Assembly: GCA_037349105.1 (NCBI GenBank)
Contig: JAYJMM010000084.1
Coordinates: 310,001-374,000 of the forward strand
Direction of reading: 5' to 3'
DNA: 64,000 nt
Origin: Limnomonas spitsbergensis
Lineage: Eukaryota; Chlorophyta; Chlorophyceae; Chlamydomonadales
Shown: one piece after another, positions 1 through 9,972 of the stretch
Layout of the letters: each line of letters opens with the position of its first letter
Numbering within the stretch: position 1 is the stretch's first letter
Program-made: the position numbers and the translations under genes
Notes under the pieces: model-generated
Databases searched by the model: none
What the model saw: the letters and a program-made list of their open reading frames with translations, nothing else
Told to the model about the DNA's origin: nothing

Positions 1-385
1 ACCCCCCTCCGCAGATCCTGGCATAGCGCAACTTGTCCCGGTGCTGTGCAATCTTGAGGTGCTCGCCCGCGACCGGGAGGGCCTCCTTGATCCTGGCCAC
101 CCTGGCGAGGAGCAGGTCCGCTGCCTCCTCCACCGTGGCCACACGCGCCGTGCTCCACAGGTCCGCCTCCACCTTGGAGGGGAACACAGGCTTATGCCCG
201 TACAGCACTTCGTAGGGTGCCATGCGTGTGGCCTGCTGAGGCGAGCATCTGAAGCCCAGTGCTACCCACGGGACCATCCTGTCCCATGTGTCGTCGTTGC
301 TCCCGTCCCCGCAGCACTTGCGTAGGCCCGTCTTGAGGGTCTGGACGGCCCTATCGGACAGTCCATCTGCCTGGTTCCTGGGCGG
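1..385 (-). pseudogene. Ty3/gypsy integrase, C-terminal part only
   Basis: One uninterrupted minus-strand frame runs from about 385 off the left edge. It starts with the end of an integrase catalytic core (QADGLSDRAVQTLKTGLRK), where the family normally has HPQ..G..ER.vqtL. The third catalytic acid position therefore reads Asp in SDR instead of Glu in ER. It continues with the usual post-core block (W..mVPWVALGFRCSPQ, then APYEVLYGHKPVFPSKVE) and a helical tail. The HHCC zinc domain and the first two catalytic Asp of the core are absent: only about 110 bases separate this frame from the methyltransferase tail upstream. I read this as an internal deletion of the integrase N-terminal half. Any C-terminal chromodomain and the 3' LTR would lie left of the window. 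Confidence 0.8.
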
Positions 386-496
386 CATCCGCCCAGTCGG
401 CCGCCGCAGACTCCCCCATGCACTGCCGGTACGTTGCTGCCACACCCCCCTCGCCTGAGCATGCCTCGCCTGCGGTAGCGAGGGGAAGTGTGTTGA

Positions 497-1620
497 CTTT
501 AGGGTCATGCCGATAGCGGGGTCGCCTTCCGGGCCGGGTAAGCGGGCCCTTCGAGCCATTTCCCCTAGGGTGATCTTGGCCACCTCAAGTGCCACGTTGA
601 GCCAAGCCTCTAGGGCCCAAGTATCCACGCACCTGCCCAAGGCGGCCCTCCTATCCCCCTCAGGAAAGTCTGGGCGAGGCAGTGTGGACCTGACTGCGTA
701 CCCCATGGCCCTCTCCCTTTCATTGGCGTTGGGCTCCTGCAGGTCCCCATAGAACTGAACACTAGCCCGATCTGCCCGTTCCTGAAGGCGTAGGATGCTG
801 GGGTGGCCATGAGGCAGGGCAGCGCCCTCCTCGGCTGTCCGGACACGTTGATGCGGTACCCGCCGTTATCGGGGCAAGCCACAACCTTGGCCCTACTGAC
901 CTCGTCCAGGATGTCATGGACAACACCATCTTGCGGCCTATGTGAAGCCTGGATAACAAACGCAATGTCTGATGCTGGAGCCAGGTTGCCCCGGTAGTTG
1001 CGTGCGGTGAGCATAGGAGCCCACCTGCGCCGCATCAAACACGGCCGGCCTGCCCAGGATTCTGCACACCTCGCTGAAAGCATCTATGCTGGCTTCTCAC
1101 TCCTCTGATTCAACTGCATAGCGACATTCTCAAATCTCAATCAGGTATGCGGGTGGCTTGGCCTTCTGCAAGAATTTCAAAGAGCCTAACAACCAGATCA
1201 GCGGAAAGAAGGACTTGCTCCGCTCCCCCTCGAGCCCCCTGCCCTTGCCGGCCGCTGAGAGGTCGTGGCACTCCCATCCGGCCACCATAAACCACTGGCG
1301 ACCCTCTTGGGCCCCAGCTTCTATGAAGTGCTTGGTAGTAATGGAGTACACATCCTGGGGCAGCGTCCTGAACGCCCCCTCAAAGGCCGATGCTTGGAGC
1401 AACAGAGGGTACTGCTTGTGCAGCTGCACCCGCCTGTCCCCTGCGATCTCCTGCATGGTAGCACTGGTGTCTGCATACAGGTACTTTGCGACCGGGATGC
1501 CTGCCCTAAGTACCATCTCAAGTCCCGAGCACATACCTCCGAAGGGCTCGAACAGGACCACTCCCTCCTTTTCCAGGGCTCGCACCGCTTCCACTGGCAA
1601 GCACTCCGTATCCACACCCC
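497..1620 (-). pseudogene. retrotransposon-borne cytosine-C5 DNA methyltransferase domain, frameshifted
   Basis: The order of C5-methyltransferase motifs is visible on the minus strand. Motif I is LFEPFGGMCSGLEM (about 1570-1530). A motif IV-like block reads GWECHDLSAAGKGRGL (about 1280-1230), keeping the catalytic Cys but with E-C-H in place of P-C-Q. Motif VI is LIEN-V (about 1135), split by a frameshift. A VFDAAQVGSYAHR block then NYRGNLAP (about 1035-980) resembles motif VIII and carries a second frameshift between the two. A C-terminal EPNANERERAMGY block followed by RRAALGRCVDTWAL (about 735-600) matches motifs IX-X. The domain follows RNase H through a linker of about 130 residues and precedes the integrase remnant, so it is part of pol rather than a neighbouring gene. 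At least two frameshifts and an extra stop near 1090 make this copy inactive. Methyltransferases inside retrotransposons are reported from dinoflagellates and charophytes; family assignment here rests on motifs only. Confidence 0.82.
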
Positions 1621-2400
1621 TGCATGGAGGTGGGCCGGGGGTGAGCGGGGCAGGTCTGTCAGCACATCGCTGATCAGGGACCTGGCCCTGGATCTGCTAC
1701 TGAAAGCCCTATCTGCTGCACTCGCAGGCTGTGCCTGCTCGTCATCCTCATCCTTTGCGATGGAGATAGCTTGGCCACATTGGGCCACAATACACGCTGT
1801 CTCAGCAGCTCGCAACCTTTGCACTCCCCGTCTGCCCTCTTGTGCTAGGCGCACCACCTGGTTAACGTGCCACTGGTTCACTCTGCCCAGGCCCGTGAGC
1901 ATGGCCACCTGCATTCCGCTGGCAACCCCACCCGGTCCCTTCGGCTCAGGGGCGGCTTCATCTAGCCGTGCCCCCGTGCGGTCGTCGGAGGACGGGAGGG
2001 GTGACCTAGACGGGATATCTGCATTCTGGTGGCAGGCCCCTGACCGGTGGAAAATGGTAACGTCAAGCTCCTGGAGCATGAGTGCCCATCTGGCGTGTTG
2101 CCCCACCATGGCCTGGTTATCCATGAGGTAAGTGAGGGGTTCGTGGTCCGTGACCAGGTGCACCTTGCACCCAAAGAACATGTGGCGGTACGTGCGGGCG
2201 GCGTACACTGCGGCTAGCATTTCCCCATGGAACGACGAGCAGTTCTTCTCGCTTTTGTTCAGTGAACGGGACGTACAGGCTACCATGTACTCCTTGCCGC
2301 TGTCGTCACACTGCCCCAACACGGCCCCTATGCCTTGCTTTGAGAAGTCGGTCTACAGCAGGAACGGCCGCGGCGGTCCTCGACCATCCGGCCCCGTCCT
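1621..2400 (-). pseudogene. Ty3/gypsy RNase H domain and linker
   Basis: The minus-strand frame ending at 1321 carries the gypsy RNase H: TDFSKQGIGAVLGQ (first catalytic Asp, read across a frame change near 2330), then SRSLNKSEKNCSSFHGEMLA with the catalytic Glu, then LVTDHEPLTYLMDN with the next Asp, then RWALMLQELDVTIFHRSG and NADIPSR. It follows the reverse transcriptase directly. After the domain about 130 residues of charged linker lead to the methyltransferase. The linker contains a run of acidic residues (AKDEDDEQ) and no domain I recognise. The frame changes at both ends, toward RT (about 2400-2480) and toward the methyltransferase (about 1620), show decay. Confidence 0.85.
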
Positions 2401-3470
2401 GCTGTAGTCCGGCCTGCGCAGGACCCTGCCGCCTTCACACATTTCAGTTTTGATCTGCTGCAATGCCTGGGACTGCTCAGTGCCCCACACAAAGGCCCCC
2501 CCCTTGACAAGCAGCTTTCTTAGAGAAATCCGAGATGTAGCACCGGTAGAAGTTCAGGAATCCCATAACCTCCTGGATGTTTTTGACCGATGCGGGCTCA
2601 GGCAGAGCCATGACAGCTGCTATCTTGGCTGCGTGCGGCGTGAGCCCGTGGTCCGACACGTTGTGGCCTAGGTACTCAACCGTCGCACACCCCAATAGTG
2701 ACTTGTCAGGATGCGCTCGCAGCCCCACCTTATGGAGCATGTCTAGCATGAGCTCTTCATGTCTGATGTGCTCTGCGGGCGTGTCGATGAACACCAGCAG
2801 GTCGTCAATGAATGCCACACAAAAGGAGCTCAGGCCTGCACTGGCTATCTCCTCTTCCATCATACGCTGGAAGAAGGGAGGCCCATTGCGCAGCCCAAAG
2901 TTCAGCTTTGTTTACATCCATAGTTCGGGACCCATCCAAAAGGCTGTTTTATGCTGGTCCTCGACCTTGATCGGGATCTGCATGAATCCTGACCGCAGGT
3001 CCACCTTGCTAAACACCTTAGCCGTGCCCAGGTTCTGAAAGATTGTCTCCATCCTAGGGATGGCACACTCCTGCTTGGCCGTGCGGAGGTTCAGCCTTCT
3101 CATGTCATGCGCAATGCGATGGTCTGACCATTGGCCCGTGTCGGCACACTTCTTTGCTGCTACGACAGAGTTGGCCGCAAACTTTATGGGTCCCCCCTGA
3201 GGAACCCTGACAATGATGCTAGTTTCTATCATGGGTTGACTTTTCCTTGAAGATGGCAGCTTTAGGGGGTGGCAAGTCCCTGGCCTTCTGAAAGCACAAG
3301 CTGTGCTCGTCTTCTAGAGCGAGTGTGAACTCACCCTGCGCCCCGCAGTAGCCTGGCAGTCCCAGCATGGAGTAGGCGAATGCTCCTTGGCGATCCCGCA
3401 GGCTCTGCTCCAGCAGCTCCTGCTGCTCGTCAGTAAAGTCAGGGTGCTTTCCAAGCAGCCATCCTTCCTT
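2401..3470 (-). pseudogene. Ty3/gypsy reverse transcriptase
   Basis: The RT is spread over three frames. Upstream (3470-3220) is the typical lead-in with FAYSMLGLPGYCG and FTLALEDEH. After a frameshift near 3225 come VRVPQGGPIKFAANSVV, then the MRRLNLRT block, then AKVFSKVDLRSGFMQIPI with the first catalytic Asp (about 3010), then KTAFWMGPELWM. An in-frame TAA near 2913 interrupts the fingers-palm junction. The same frame resumes as TKLNFGLRNGPPFFQRMM and FIDDLLVF (about 2800), the F-I-D-D version of the Y-x-D-D active site. It then runs into AHPDKSLLGCATVEYLGHNV and the thumb (VMGFLNFYRCYISDFSK). At least one stop and two frameshifts mark a dead copy. Family: Ty3/gypsy by motif order. Confidence 0.88.
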
Positions 3471-5100
3471 AGTGTTGACATTCTCCGAGGGAGCTTCCAC
3501 CACCCCCCCGGGTTGGAACATGTCGATGACGCCCCCTGCCAGCGGCTCGCCTTCTGCCGCTGGCGGCCCGGCACTGGAGTTGCCTTGGTCCCAACTGCCG
3601 TGCTGGAGGCTGGAGCGGCTTGCGGGAACGTCCACCGGCGGACGCAGCCATCCTAGCTCCAGCTTTGCCGCTGCCTCCATGCTGCTCACGAACGCCCCCT
3701 GCCATGCGGTGAAGCCTCCTTTTCGCACACCTCGTCCGCTGGCATGGGCCCCTGGGAAGGAGGAGAGGAGCAGCCACACCAGCGCCAAGTGGCACAGGCA
3801 TGCTAGGAGCCCCCTGAATGCCGTGCACGACAGGAGGCCCCTGCATGTGGGCTGCCGTCTGGGGCTGGGCTGCGCCCCTTCTGCAGCTGGCGGTGGCGGG
3901 GTGGGCGGCTGGCCTTGCCCTACCGGCCCTGCCCTCCAGGAGATCTCCAGCTCCATGTGGCTGATCTTGGTGGTTGGGGACGGGCACCCCGTGCTGCTGT
4001 TCCTCTCTCTTTCTGCCGCCCTCTTGCGCTCCCGGCGTGAGCGGTTCCTGGCTCCGCGCACTCCTTGCTGCGGCGGCCCTGGCCTTCGCCACTCCGGCCT
4101 CGCCACTGCTTTCTGGGGTTTGGAGCTCCCCTGCCACAGTCTGGCGTGTGCCGTCCGCTTCAGCCCTCTGCGCGTCCTCCTGGCTGGTGGGCTTGCGTCT
4201 TTCATTGCCGCTGCCCCCAGCCTCCCTCTGCGGGTGTCTGTCCAGCTGGTTGGGCTGGAGCATTGTCCGTTGGATGGCTAGGTAGTCCCACATGCTGGTC
4301 TTCTCTGGCAGCCTCCACTCTATTGGCCAGGTGTCCAATGGCCTGCCGGTGTCTGGCCACACCCCCTCGTCGTTGGCCTTGACCATGGCCGCACCCATCG
4401 AGAGGATTTGGGCGCATTGGACGGCGTGCATGCACGTTTGCATGGGTTGGCCACCCGTCTTCCTGAACCATTCCCTGTTCGGCACGGGGCGGTGCTCCCT
4501 CCTCCTAGCCCAGCAGGCCTCATCCATCCTGCGCGCCTCGATGGCTTGCCGTACTTCGGTGGCCGTGGCCCTGCCTTGGGCTGCCCTTAGCACCACTTCC
4601 CTTTCCCTGGGCAGTGCCTCCTGCACATTGCACCACCACCGAACCCCGATCCTGGAGTCTTCCGCCATCTGCCTTCTTCTGATGATGCCCAGTGGCTGGT
4701 CCCGCTCAGGGCATGCCTCGGTCAGGTGCCCCTGGTGGTAGCAGATGGCACACCGGCCTGCCCGCACTTCCAGTGCAGGGCATGCATGGTAGTCGTGTCC
4801 CACCTTGCCGCATCGCAGGCATGGCTCGCCGGTGGCAGAGCCGTGGCCCCATGCCGGGGGTACCGGCTCGCTGCAGCTGCAGCAGGCCCACGCCCCTCGC
4901 CGGCTACCCCCAACGCCTGGCTTGTCCATGCAGTTGCTGCATGCTGCGTCGTGGTATCGGCAGCACCGCCTGTGCTGCTTGCCGAGCGGAGGTCCGTTCC
5001 ACATCCCATGCACTTCTGCAGCACGGGCGCGGGTATCGTGCAGAACCTGCACACCCTGGCTGCCCCCGTCCGTGGGGTCCTCATGCACAGGTCGTGCCAT
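3471..5100 (-). pseudogene. gag-like frame with two CCHC zinc knuckles
   Basis: Minus-strand open frame of about 543 codons directly upstream of the RT. Two nucleocapsid-type knuckles, CX2CX4HX4C, lie side by side near 4830-4740 (CLRCGKVGHDYHACP and CAICYHQGHLTEACP). They are preceded by further Cys pairs (about 5070-4900) that could form another metal site. Downstream are a basic, Arg-rich stretch and a low-complexity Ala/Arg/Gly tail. Position next to RT and the knuckles argue for the nucleocapsid end of gag in the methyltransferase-bearing element. I see no convincing aspartic protease motif between the knuckles and RT. The opposite strand is also open for long stretches because of high GC; that frame is not taken as coding. 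Confidence 0.65.
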
Positions 5101-5115
5101 GGAGTTCCACAGGTG

Positions 5116-6743
5116 TCACACCGGACAATGCATTCGCCGACGCGGCTCTGGTCGCATCATGCGCATGGCATGTCGCTCCCAGAGCCTGTGCTGGTGGTGC
5201 CGCATGGTCGACCTTGAGCCTTGGTGGTTTCTCCACAGGGCCGGCCCTGGCCCCGTTTTCTGCCTTTCTTCCGGTACTGGCAGCTGGCCCGTGGCATACT
5301 CCAAGGGGGTACCCGGCCTCCCGGATGTCCCCATGCTGGTCCGTCGCGGGACAGGTGGCGGCCCTGAGCCTGCTCCCCTTGCCGGGCCCGCTGCCAGCAG
5401 CTGGTCGATAGCTGCGCTTTGCTCCGCACTCATGTGGGCCAGCAAGCTGTTTTGGAGCGCCTGCCTCAACTCCGTCGCCGCCTGGTTGTACCCCCGCATC
5501 CTTGGGTCGGGATTGGGCTCCGGGACCATGCTCAGCCTGTACCGCAGGCTGGCCTTAATGCGGCTGCTCCTGGCTCCGGTCTCTTCCTGGCAGCCCTTCC
5601 CCGGAGCCTCTTCAGCTAGACGCTGCTTGTCGCGCTGAGCCACAAGTCGTCTCAGCTTGTCAGCCCATTGCTCCTTGCTGAAGGCCTTAAGTGTGCTTGC
5701 GGGCTCACATGCAGCCGCCTGGGAGGGTGAGCTGGGTCCCCCACAGCCCGGAGAGCTGTCCTCGAGTCTCACTGAGCCCCCCGTTCCAGCTGGGCTCTGA
5801 GGCTGCGCGGGCCCTTGGGGTCGCCGTGAGCTCCAGCTGCTCCCCTGGGCCGCGCTCCTGCTGGCTGACCTGCTGCACAGAGCTAGCCGCGGCCGTGTGG
5901 GGCACATCAGCCGCCCCTGCCTCCGCTATTGGTGGCTCTGGCTGCTTTGCTGCGGCCGCTGGTTCTCCCTCGGAATCTGAGTCATCCAGCAGGTGCGGCA
6001 GCCCTTCCAGGGCGTCCTCCTCCTCGTCTGAATCAGGCCATTCCACCTCAATGTCTTCCCCCTGCAGCGAGGTGAAGAACGCATATTCCTCGATGCCTAG
6101 CAGCATGTCTGGGGTCACCCCATCAGCGCTGCCGGTACTGCCAGAGTTGGCGGGCTCCCGGTATGCTCCCCACCGCCCCCGCGGCCTCTCCTGGCGGTCT
6201 TCGATGCCCTGATCCAGCAGCATTGTCAGCTCCTGCATGGCTGCGTCGTAATTTCTGCCGATGAACATGGTGTGGAGGGTGCGCGCCTCCGCAGGGTGGC
6301 TCTGCCACCACAGTCGCACCGTGACTGATGGAGCGGACCAGTGGGGTGTCAGGATGGACAGCCTGCCGTTGTAGTAGGCTGCCTTCTCCACCTGTATCCA
6401 CTGGCTCAGGCAACTCTCGAGCCTGCCCTCTGCAAAGGCTGAGAAGGCCAGCCCCCGCTCGCCTCTCCACATGGTGTCACCCACATCTGGCGTGCATGGC
6501 CCACAGGGCTGCGTGGGGCAGTCGGCGCGCTCCAGGGGTGCCGACAGCTCGTCCACCTTCTCGATGTCCTTTTCCGCTGCAGACATCTGACCTGGCAGCA
6601 GCGTCATATTCAAGGCCATCATCATGATGGACCATACCGTTGGGTCTGCTCCCCTGATTGTGGACAGCGCTTGCTCCACCGCTTCCTACACTGAAGGGCA
6701 CTTGGCACTTCGCACTTGGGTGACTGTTTTGAAGAAAAACCAC
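5116..6743 (-). pseudogene. gag-like polyprotein fragment, acidic, two frames
   Basis: Two overlapping minus-strand frames (5705-6679 and 5116-5907) look like one protein broken by a frameshift near 5750. The first has a helical N-terminal part (ALSTIRGADPTVWSIMMMAL), a region with Trp-rich segments (WIQVEKAAYYNG, VRLWWQSHPAEA) and a strongly acidic stretch (WPDSDEEEDALEG). The second has a basic amphipathic segment (FSKEQWADKLRRLVAQRDKQR) and another helical region (ATELRQALQNSLLAHM). I do not recognise a named family. Strand, base composition and place between zinc-knuckle frames suggest the capsid or linker part of a retrotransposon gag. Confidence 0.45.
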
Positions 6744-6802
6744 ACGGGCTGGTCATCGCGGGTGGCATGCATGTGGAGCCATGCACGTGGCACTGGGCTC
6801 GG

Positions 6803-7864
6803 CTAGTCGCCTTGCTCCTCCAGGTCCTCATGGTAGTAGGCCACTGCCAGCCTGCCGGGGATAGCCACTCTGCTCTCTCCCGGCGCGTACCCCCAAGGCA
6901 CCGCCTGGCCCATGACGTATCTGGATATGCCCTGCCCCCTCTCGACAACGCTGGGGCAGTGGCGAGGCGCCCCAGAGTGGAGGATCCCAGCCCCATCGTA
7001 CCCTCGGCCCCGCCGTGCCGCCAGGCCACCCGCCTGCCGGGCGGCTGCCTGTGAGGGCACACAGAAGGCCTGGTTGGCCAGGAACGGGTGGGCCGCAAGG
7101 CCCATGACGCAGCTCTCTGCCCACGGCATTCTCATAAACCCGTCATGGGCTTGCGTCCACATCCCGTTGGCGCGGGCAGTGCCCGGGACGGCTGGGTCTG
7201 TCCGGATCTGCTCTTCCACAGCAGTGACCCCCTCTCTGGCCACGCTGCCTAGGAGCTCTCTGACGCAGCCTGCATAGATGGGGTGCACCCACGTGGCTCC
7301 CATGAACTCCAACATGACCGTGCTGGGCCTGATGTAACCTTTAAGGGCCGCTGTCAGCAGCACCGCTATAACCGTGTCCCAAGGGAAGACCAGCCTTGCT
7401 ACCGCATGCAATGCGGCCTGTCTGTTGACTCATATCACCTCCCCCCGCGGTACGCACCAGTGGTTTTGCAACTTGCACAGCCCGTCCGAGTATTGGGCTG
7501 GGAGGGTGATCATGGCCGTGGTGGTGGCGGCTTCTGGCACGTCGGTACCTGCCAGGTACCACTGCACGAATCTCCTTATGGGCCAGGGGTCGCCGTGCCC
7601 CGGCCCTGGGGTGCGTTGGGCCTCTTTGCTGACTGATGCGGCGTGGCCGTTGTCCCCCATGTCGTCTGGGTCAGGCGGATCCACTGGCTCGCTCCTCTCC
7701 TCTTGGTCGTGGGCCATGGCTCCCTCCATCCACTCCATCTCCATCGGGCCCCACTCCGTCCTGCAGCTACGATGGCCGCTGGCTGCGGCAGGGTGGGGGC
7801 TGTGGTCGCTGGCTGCGGCAGGGTGGGGTCTGCTGTTGCCCCTCCTTGCCTCATGGGCCTGCAA
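6803..7864 (-). pseudogene. gag-like frames (capsid-type helical segment), broken
   Basis: Frames 7430-7864 and 6803-7411 on the minus strand are separated by a stop and frame change near 7420. The upstream part is acidic (PVDPPDPDDMGDN) and leads into an IRRFVQWYLAGTDVP helical segment. The downstream part has further helical segments (VIAVLLTAALKGYI, YAGCVRELLGSVAREG) and ends in YYHEDLEEQGD. No zinc knuckle or catalytic motif is present. The likeliest role is gag capsid of one of the stacked elements. No database family is recognised. Confidence 0.4.
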
Positions 7865-7945
7865 CAGGGGACTGCTGCCGCTTCCTTCCTTGGAGGTCGC
7901 GGCCCTTGACCCGGCGGTGGGATCCTTTGTTGCGGGGGTACTTAG

Positions 7946-9934
7946 TCACAACACATCGGGGAGGCCGTCAGGGTCCAGGGGAGGGCTATCTGCCTGCCCT
8001 CCGTCCATATGGGCCTCCCTTGACTGCTCAGGGCCGCGGCTGTAGCCTCCGCCTTCGGAGTCGCTGCGGTCCCACCCTTCGTTGTAGCCCTCTTCCACGA
8101 CCCATTCCTCCTGCAGGAATTTTGCAAGCAGGGCGTGCCACCCCTCCTGCGGGGCTGGCGCTCCCCGCTGCCTCAAGTTGCTCAAGAACTCTAGGGCGTG
8201 GGCCGTGTTTTTAGGGGAGCCCCTGGGCATGGTCAGGAAGCAGTTGGTGGCCAGCGCCTCAACTGCCATCCTCCAATGGTGGACTTGCTGTGGCACCTCG
8301 CCCTCCTGCGCCCCAGTGTTCTGCACAGTCACCCACACTTGGCCTGCCCATGGATTAGGCTCATAACCTTCCTGAGGGTCCACAGGCTGCCGCGCCTGCT
8401 CCCCCTGCCCCTCTAGGTGCGCGTCAACCCACTCCTGCTCGGCCCAGGTGTCTGGTCCGCCAAACCCTGGGTCGTGTCTCCTTGGTGCTGTTCCAAAGCA
8501 CCCCTGGTTCCCCTTGCCTGCCCACCTTGGTCCCTCAGGCGGGCCTGTCAGCCGCTCGGGGGGGAGTATGCTGGCTCGCTTGGCCGCCCACACGTCAAAA
8601 GGCTCCGCCCTGGCCGCCTCGAACAAGTCGCGGAGGTGGTCTTGCTGCTGGCTGCCGCTGGCCTGCTCCTCCTGTCTGGCACGGCTGGGCCCTGAGCCTT
8701 TAGGGGCCCGTACCCGGTCTTCTCCCCTGATGCTGGGCCACCAGGGACGGTCCCGCGTTTGGCTGCAATCGTAGGAGAAGTGGCCGACCTCCCCGCAGTT
8801 GTAGCAAGCGCCCTTCTGGGGGCTGATGGTCTTGTCGGTCCTGCCCCGGGCAGGGTCCTCCGGTGGCGTCCACCTTATCCGCCTGCTCTCGCTCGGCTCC
8901 TCGGCCGCTGACCTCCTTCCCCTGACGGGGCTGTGGGCCGAGACCTGCCTGATGGGGCTCCGGGCTCTGCCCTGCGGCCACCGCTCGCCGTGGGAGCTCT
9001 GGGCAGCGTCTCTGGTCCTGCGCCCTTTGCTTCCGCTTCCATGGCGGGACGCTTTCCCGGGGGCGACGGGGCTATGGCTCCTTGTTCTACGACTCCGGTC
9101 CCTGTCGTATGGGCTGTTGACCGTCCTGTCCCTGGGTCGCTCGTCTCTGCCGCTGCTGGCGCCCCGCGGCGCTGGGTGTTGCCTTCTACTGGGTGATCCT
9201 TCCCGGGGCGGCTGCTCCCCGCCGTTCCTTCTGCCTGCGGGCTCCACCTGCCTGCGGTTCTCATGGTGCTCCTCGGCGCTGGAGGCCCGCCGCTCCCTGC
9301 AGTTGCTGCGGTGCTCCGGGCTCCTTCCTCTTGGTCTGCGCCCCCCATCGGCGCTGGCAGGCCTAGCCTTCGTGCGGCCGCTAGGGTCGCGTTCTGGGCT
9401 GTGGCTTGACTCCCGCGCCCGTGGCCTGGGGCTGCGGCTAACGGTCGGCCTGGGGTGTTCATCCCCTTTGTGCTTGCCGCTTCCTTCTTCCTGGTCCGGC
9501 TCTTGCTCCTCCAAGGGAATCCATAGGACAGGGTTGTTGAGCTCGGCCAGGAGCGCATGGACCTCGTTATGCTTCTCATTGCTGTCTCCCTGGGCTGTCT
9601 CGTCCTGCGCTTTGTCCTGCTGTGGTGCCTCGGCACTCTTCTCTGCCAGCTGCTGCAGCTGCTTGGCCTCCCTGGCCTTGTCCCTTGCTCCACTGCAGGC
9701 TGCCCGCTGGACTCCACTGGGGCTTGTTGGGCATGGCTCTGGAGCAGCTCCCGTGCTCATGTCCTTGTACTTGTACATCCGCTTGAGCCCATTGACCTCA
9801 TTGATCTGCGCATAGCACTCACTCCGCCATCTGCACAGGTCTCTTGGCGAGGTCCCGTCCGCCGAAGATCGGTGCTGCTGCATCTTGAGGAAGGCGATGG
9901 AGGCCTCTAGGGAGGAGATTTTCTGCTGAGCCAT
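7946..9934 (-). CDS. gag-like protein with coiled coil, RS-rich region and CCHC zinc knuckle
   Basis: An intact 662-codon minus-strand frame, the longest in the retroelement block. It begins MAQQKISSLEASIAFLKMQQ, a short heptad-like coiled coil. It then has an acidic/Gln-rich part and about 200 residues rich in Arg, Ser and Pro (RSRSPR-like, near 9500-8950). A single CX2CX4HX4C knuckle, CYNCGEVGHFSYDC, lies near 8790-8750. The C-terminal 230 residues carry Trp-rich blocks (FDVWAAKRASILP, WHALLAKFLQEEWVVEEGYNEGW). The single knuckle after a basic region is typical of gag nucleocapsid; an RNA-binding role is inference. The ATG at 9934 is the first in frame and is followed at once by the coiled coil. 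Confidence 0.5.
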   Translation of the reverse strand: MAQQKISSLEASIAFLKMQQHRSSADGTSPRDLCRWRSECYAQINEVNGLKRMYKYKDMSTGAAPEPCPTSPSGVQRAACSGARDKAREAKQLQQLAEKSAEAPQQDKAQDETAQGDSNEKHNEVHALLAELNNPVLWIPLEEQEPDQEEGSGKHKGDEHPRPTVSRSPRPRARESSHSPERDPSGRTKARPASADGGRRPRGRSPEHRSNCRERRASSAEEHHENRRQVEPAGRRNGGEQPPREGSPSRRQHPAPRGASSGRDERPRDRTVNSPYDRDRSRRTRSHSPVAPGKASRHGSGSKGRRTRDAAQSSHGERWPQGRARSPIRQVSAHSPVRGRRSAAEEPSESRRIRWTPPEDPARGRTDKTISPQKGACYNCGEVGHFSYDCSQTRDRPWWPSIRGEDRVRAPKGSGPSRARQEEQASGSQQQDHLRDLFEAARAEPFDVWAAKRASILPPERLTGPPEGPRWAGKGNQGCFGTAPRRHDPGFGGPDTWAEQEWVDAHLEGQGEQARQPVDPQEGYEPNPWAGQVWVTVQNTGAQEGEVPQQVHHWRMAVEALATNCFLTMPRGSPKNTAHALEFLSNLRQRGAPAPQEGWHALLAKFLQEEWVVEEGYNEGWDRSDSEGGGYSRGPEQSREAHMDGGQADSPPLDPDGLPDVL

Positions 9935-9972
9935 GCGCTTGATGGTTGCATCGCGCTCCAGGATTTCGGCCT

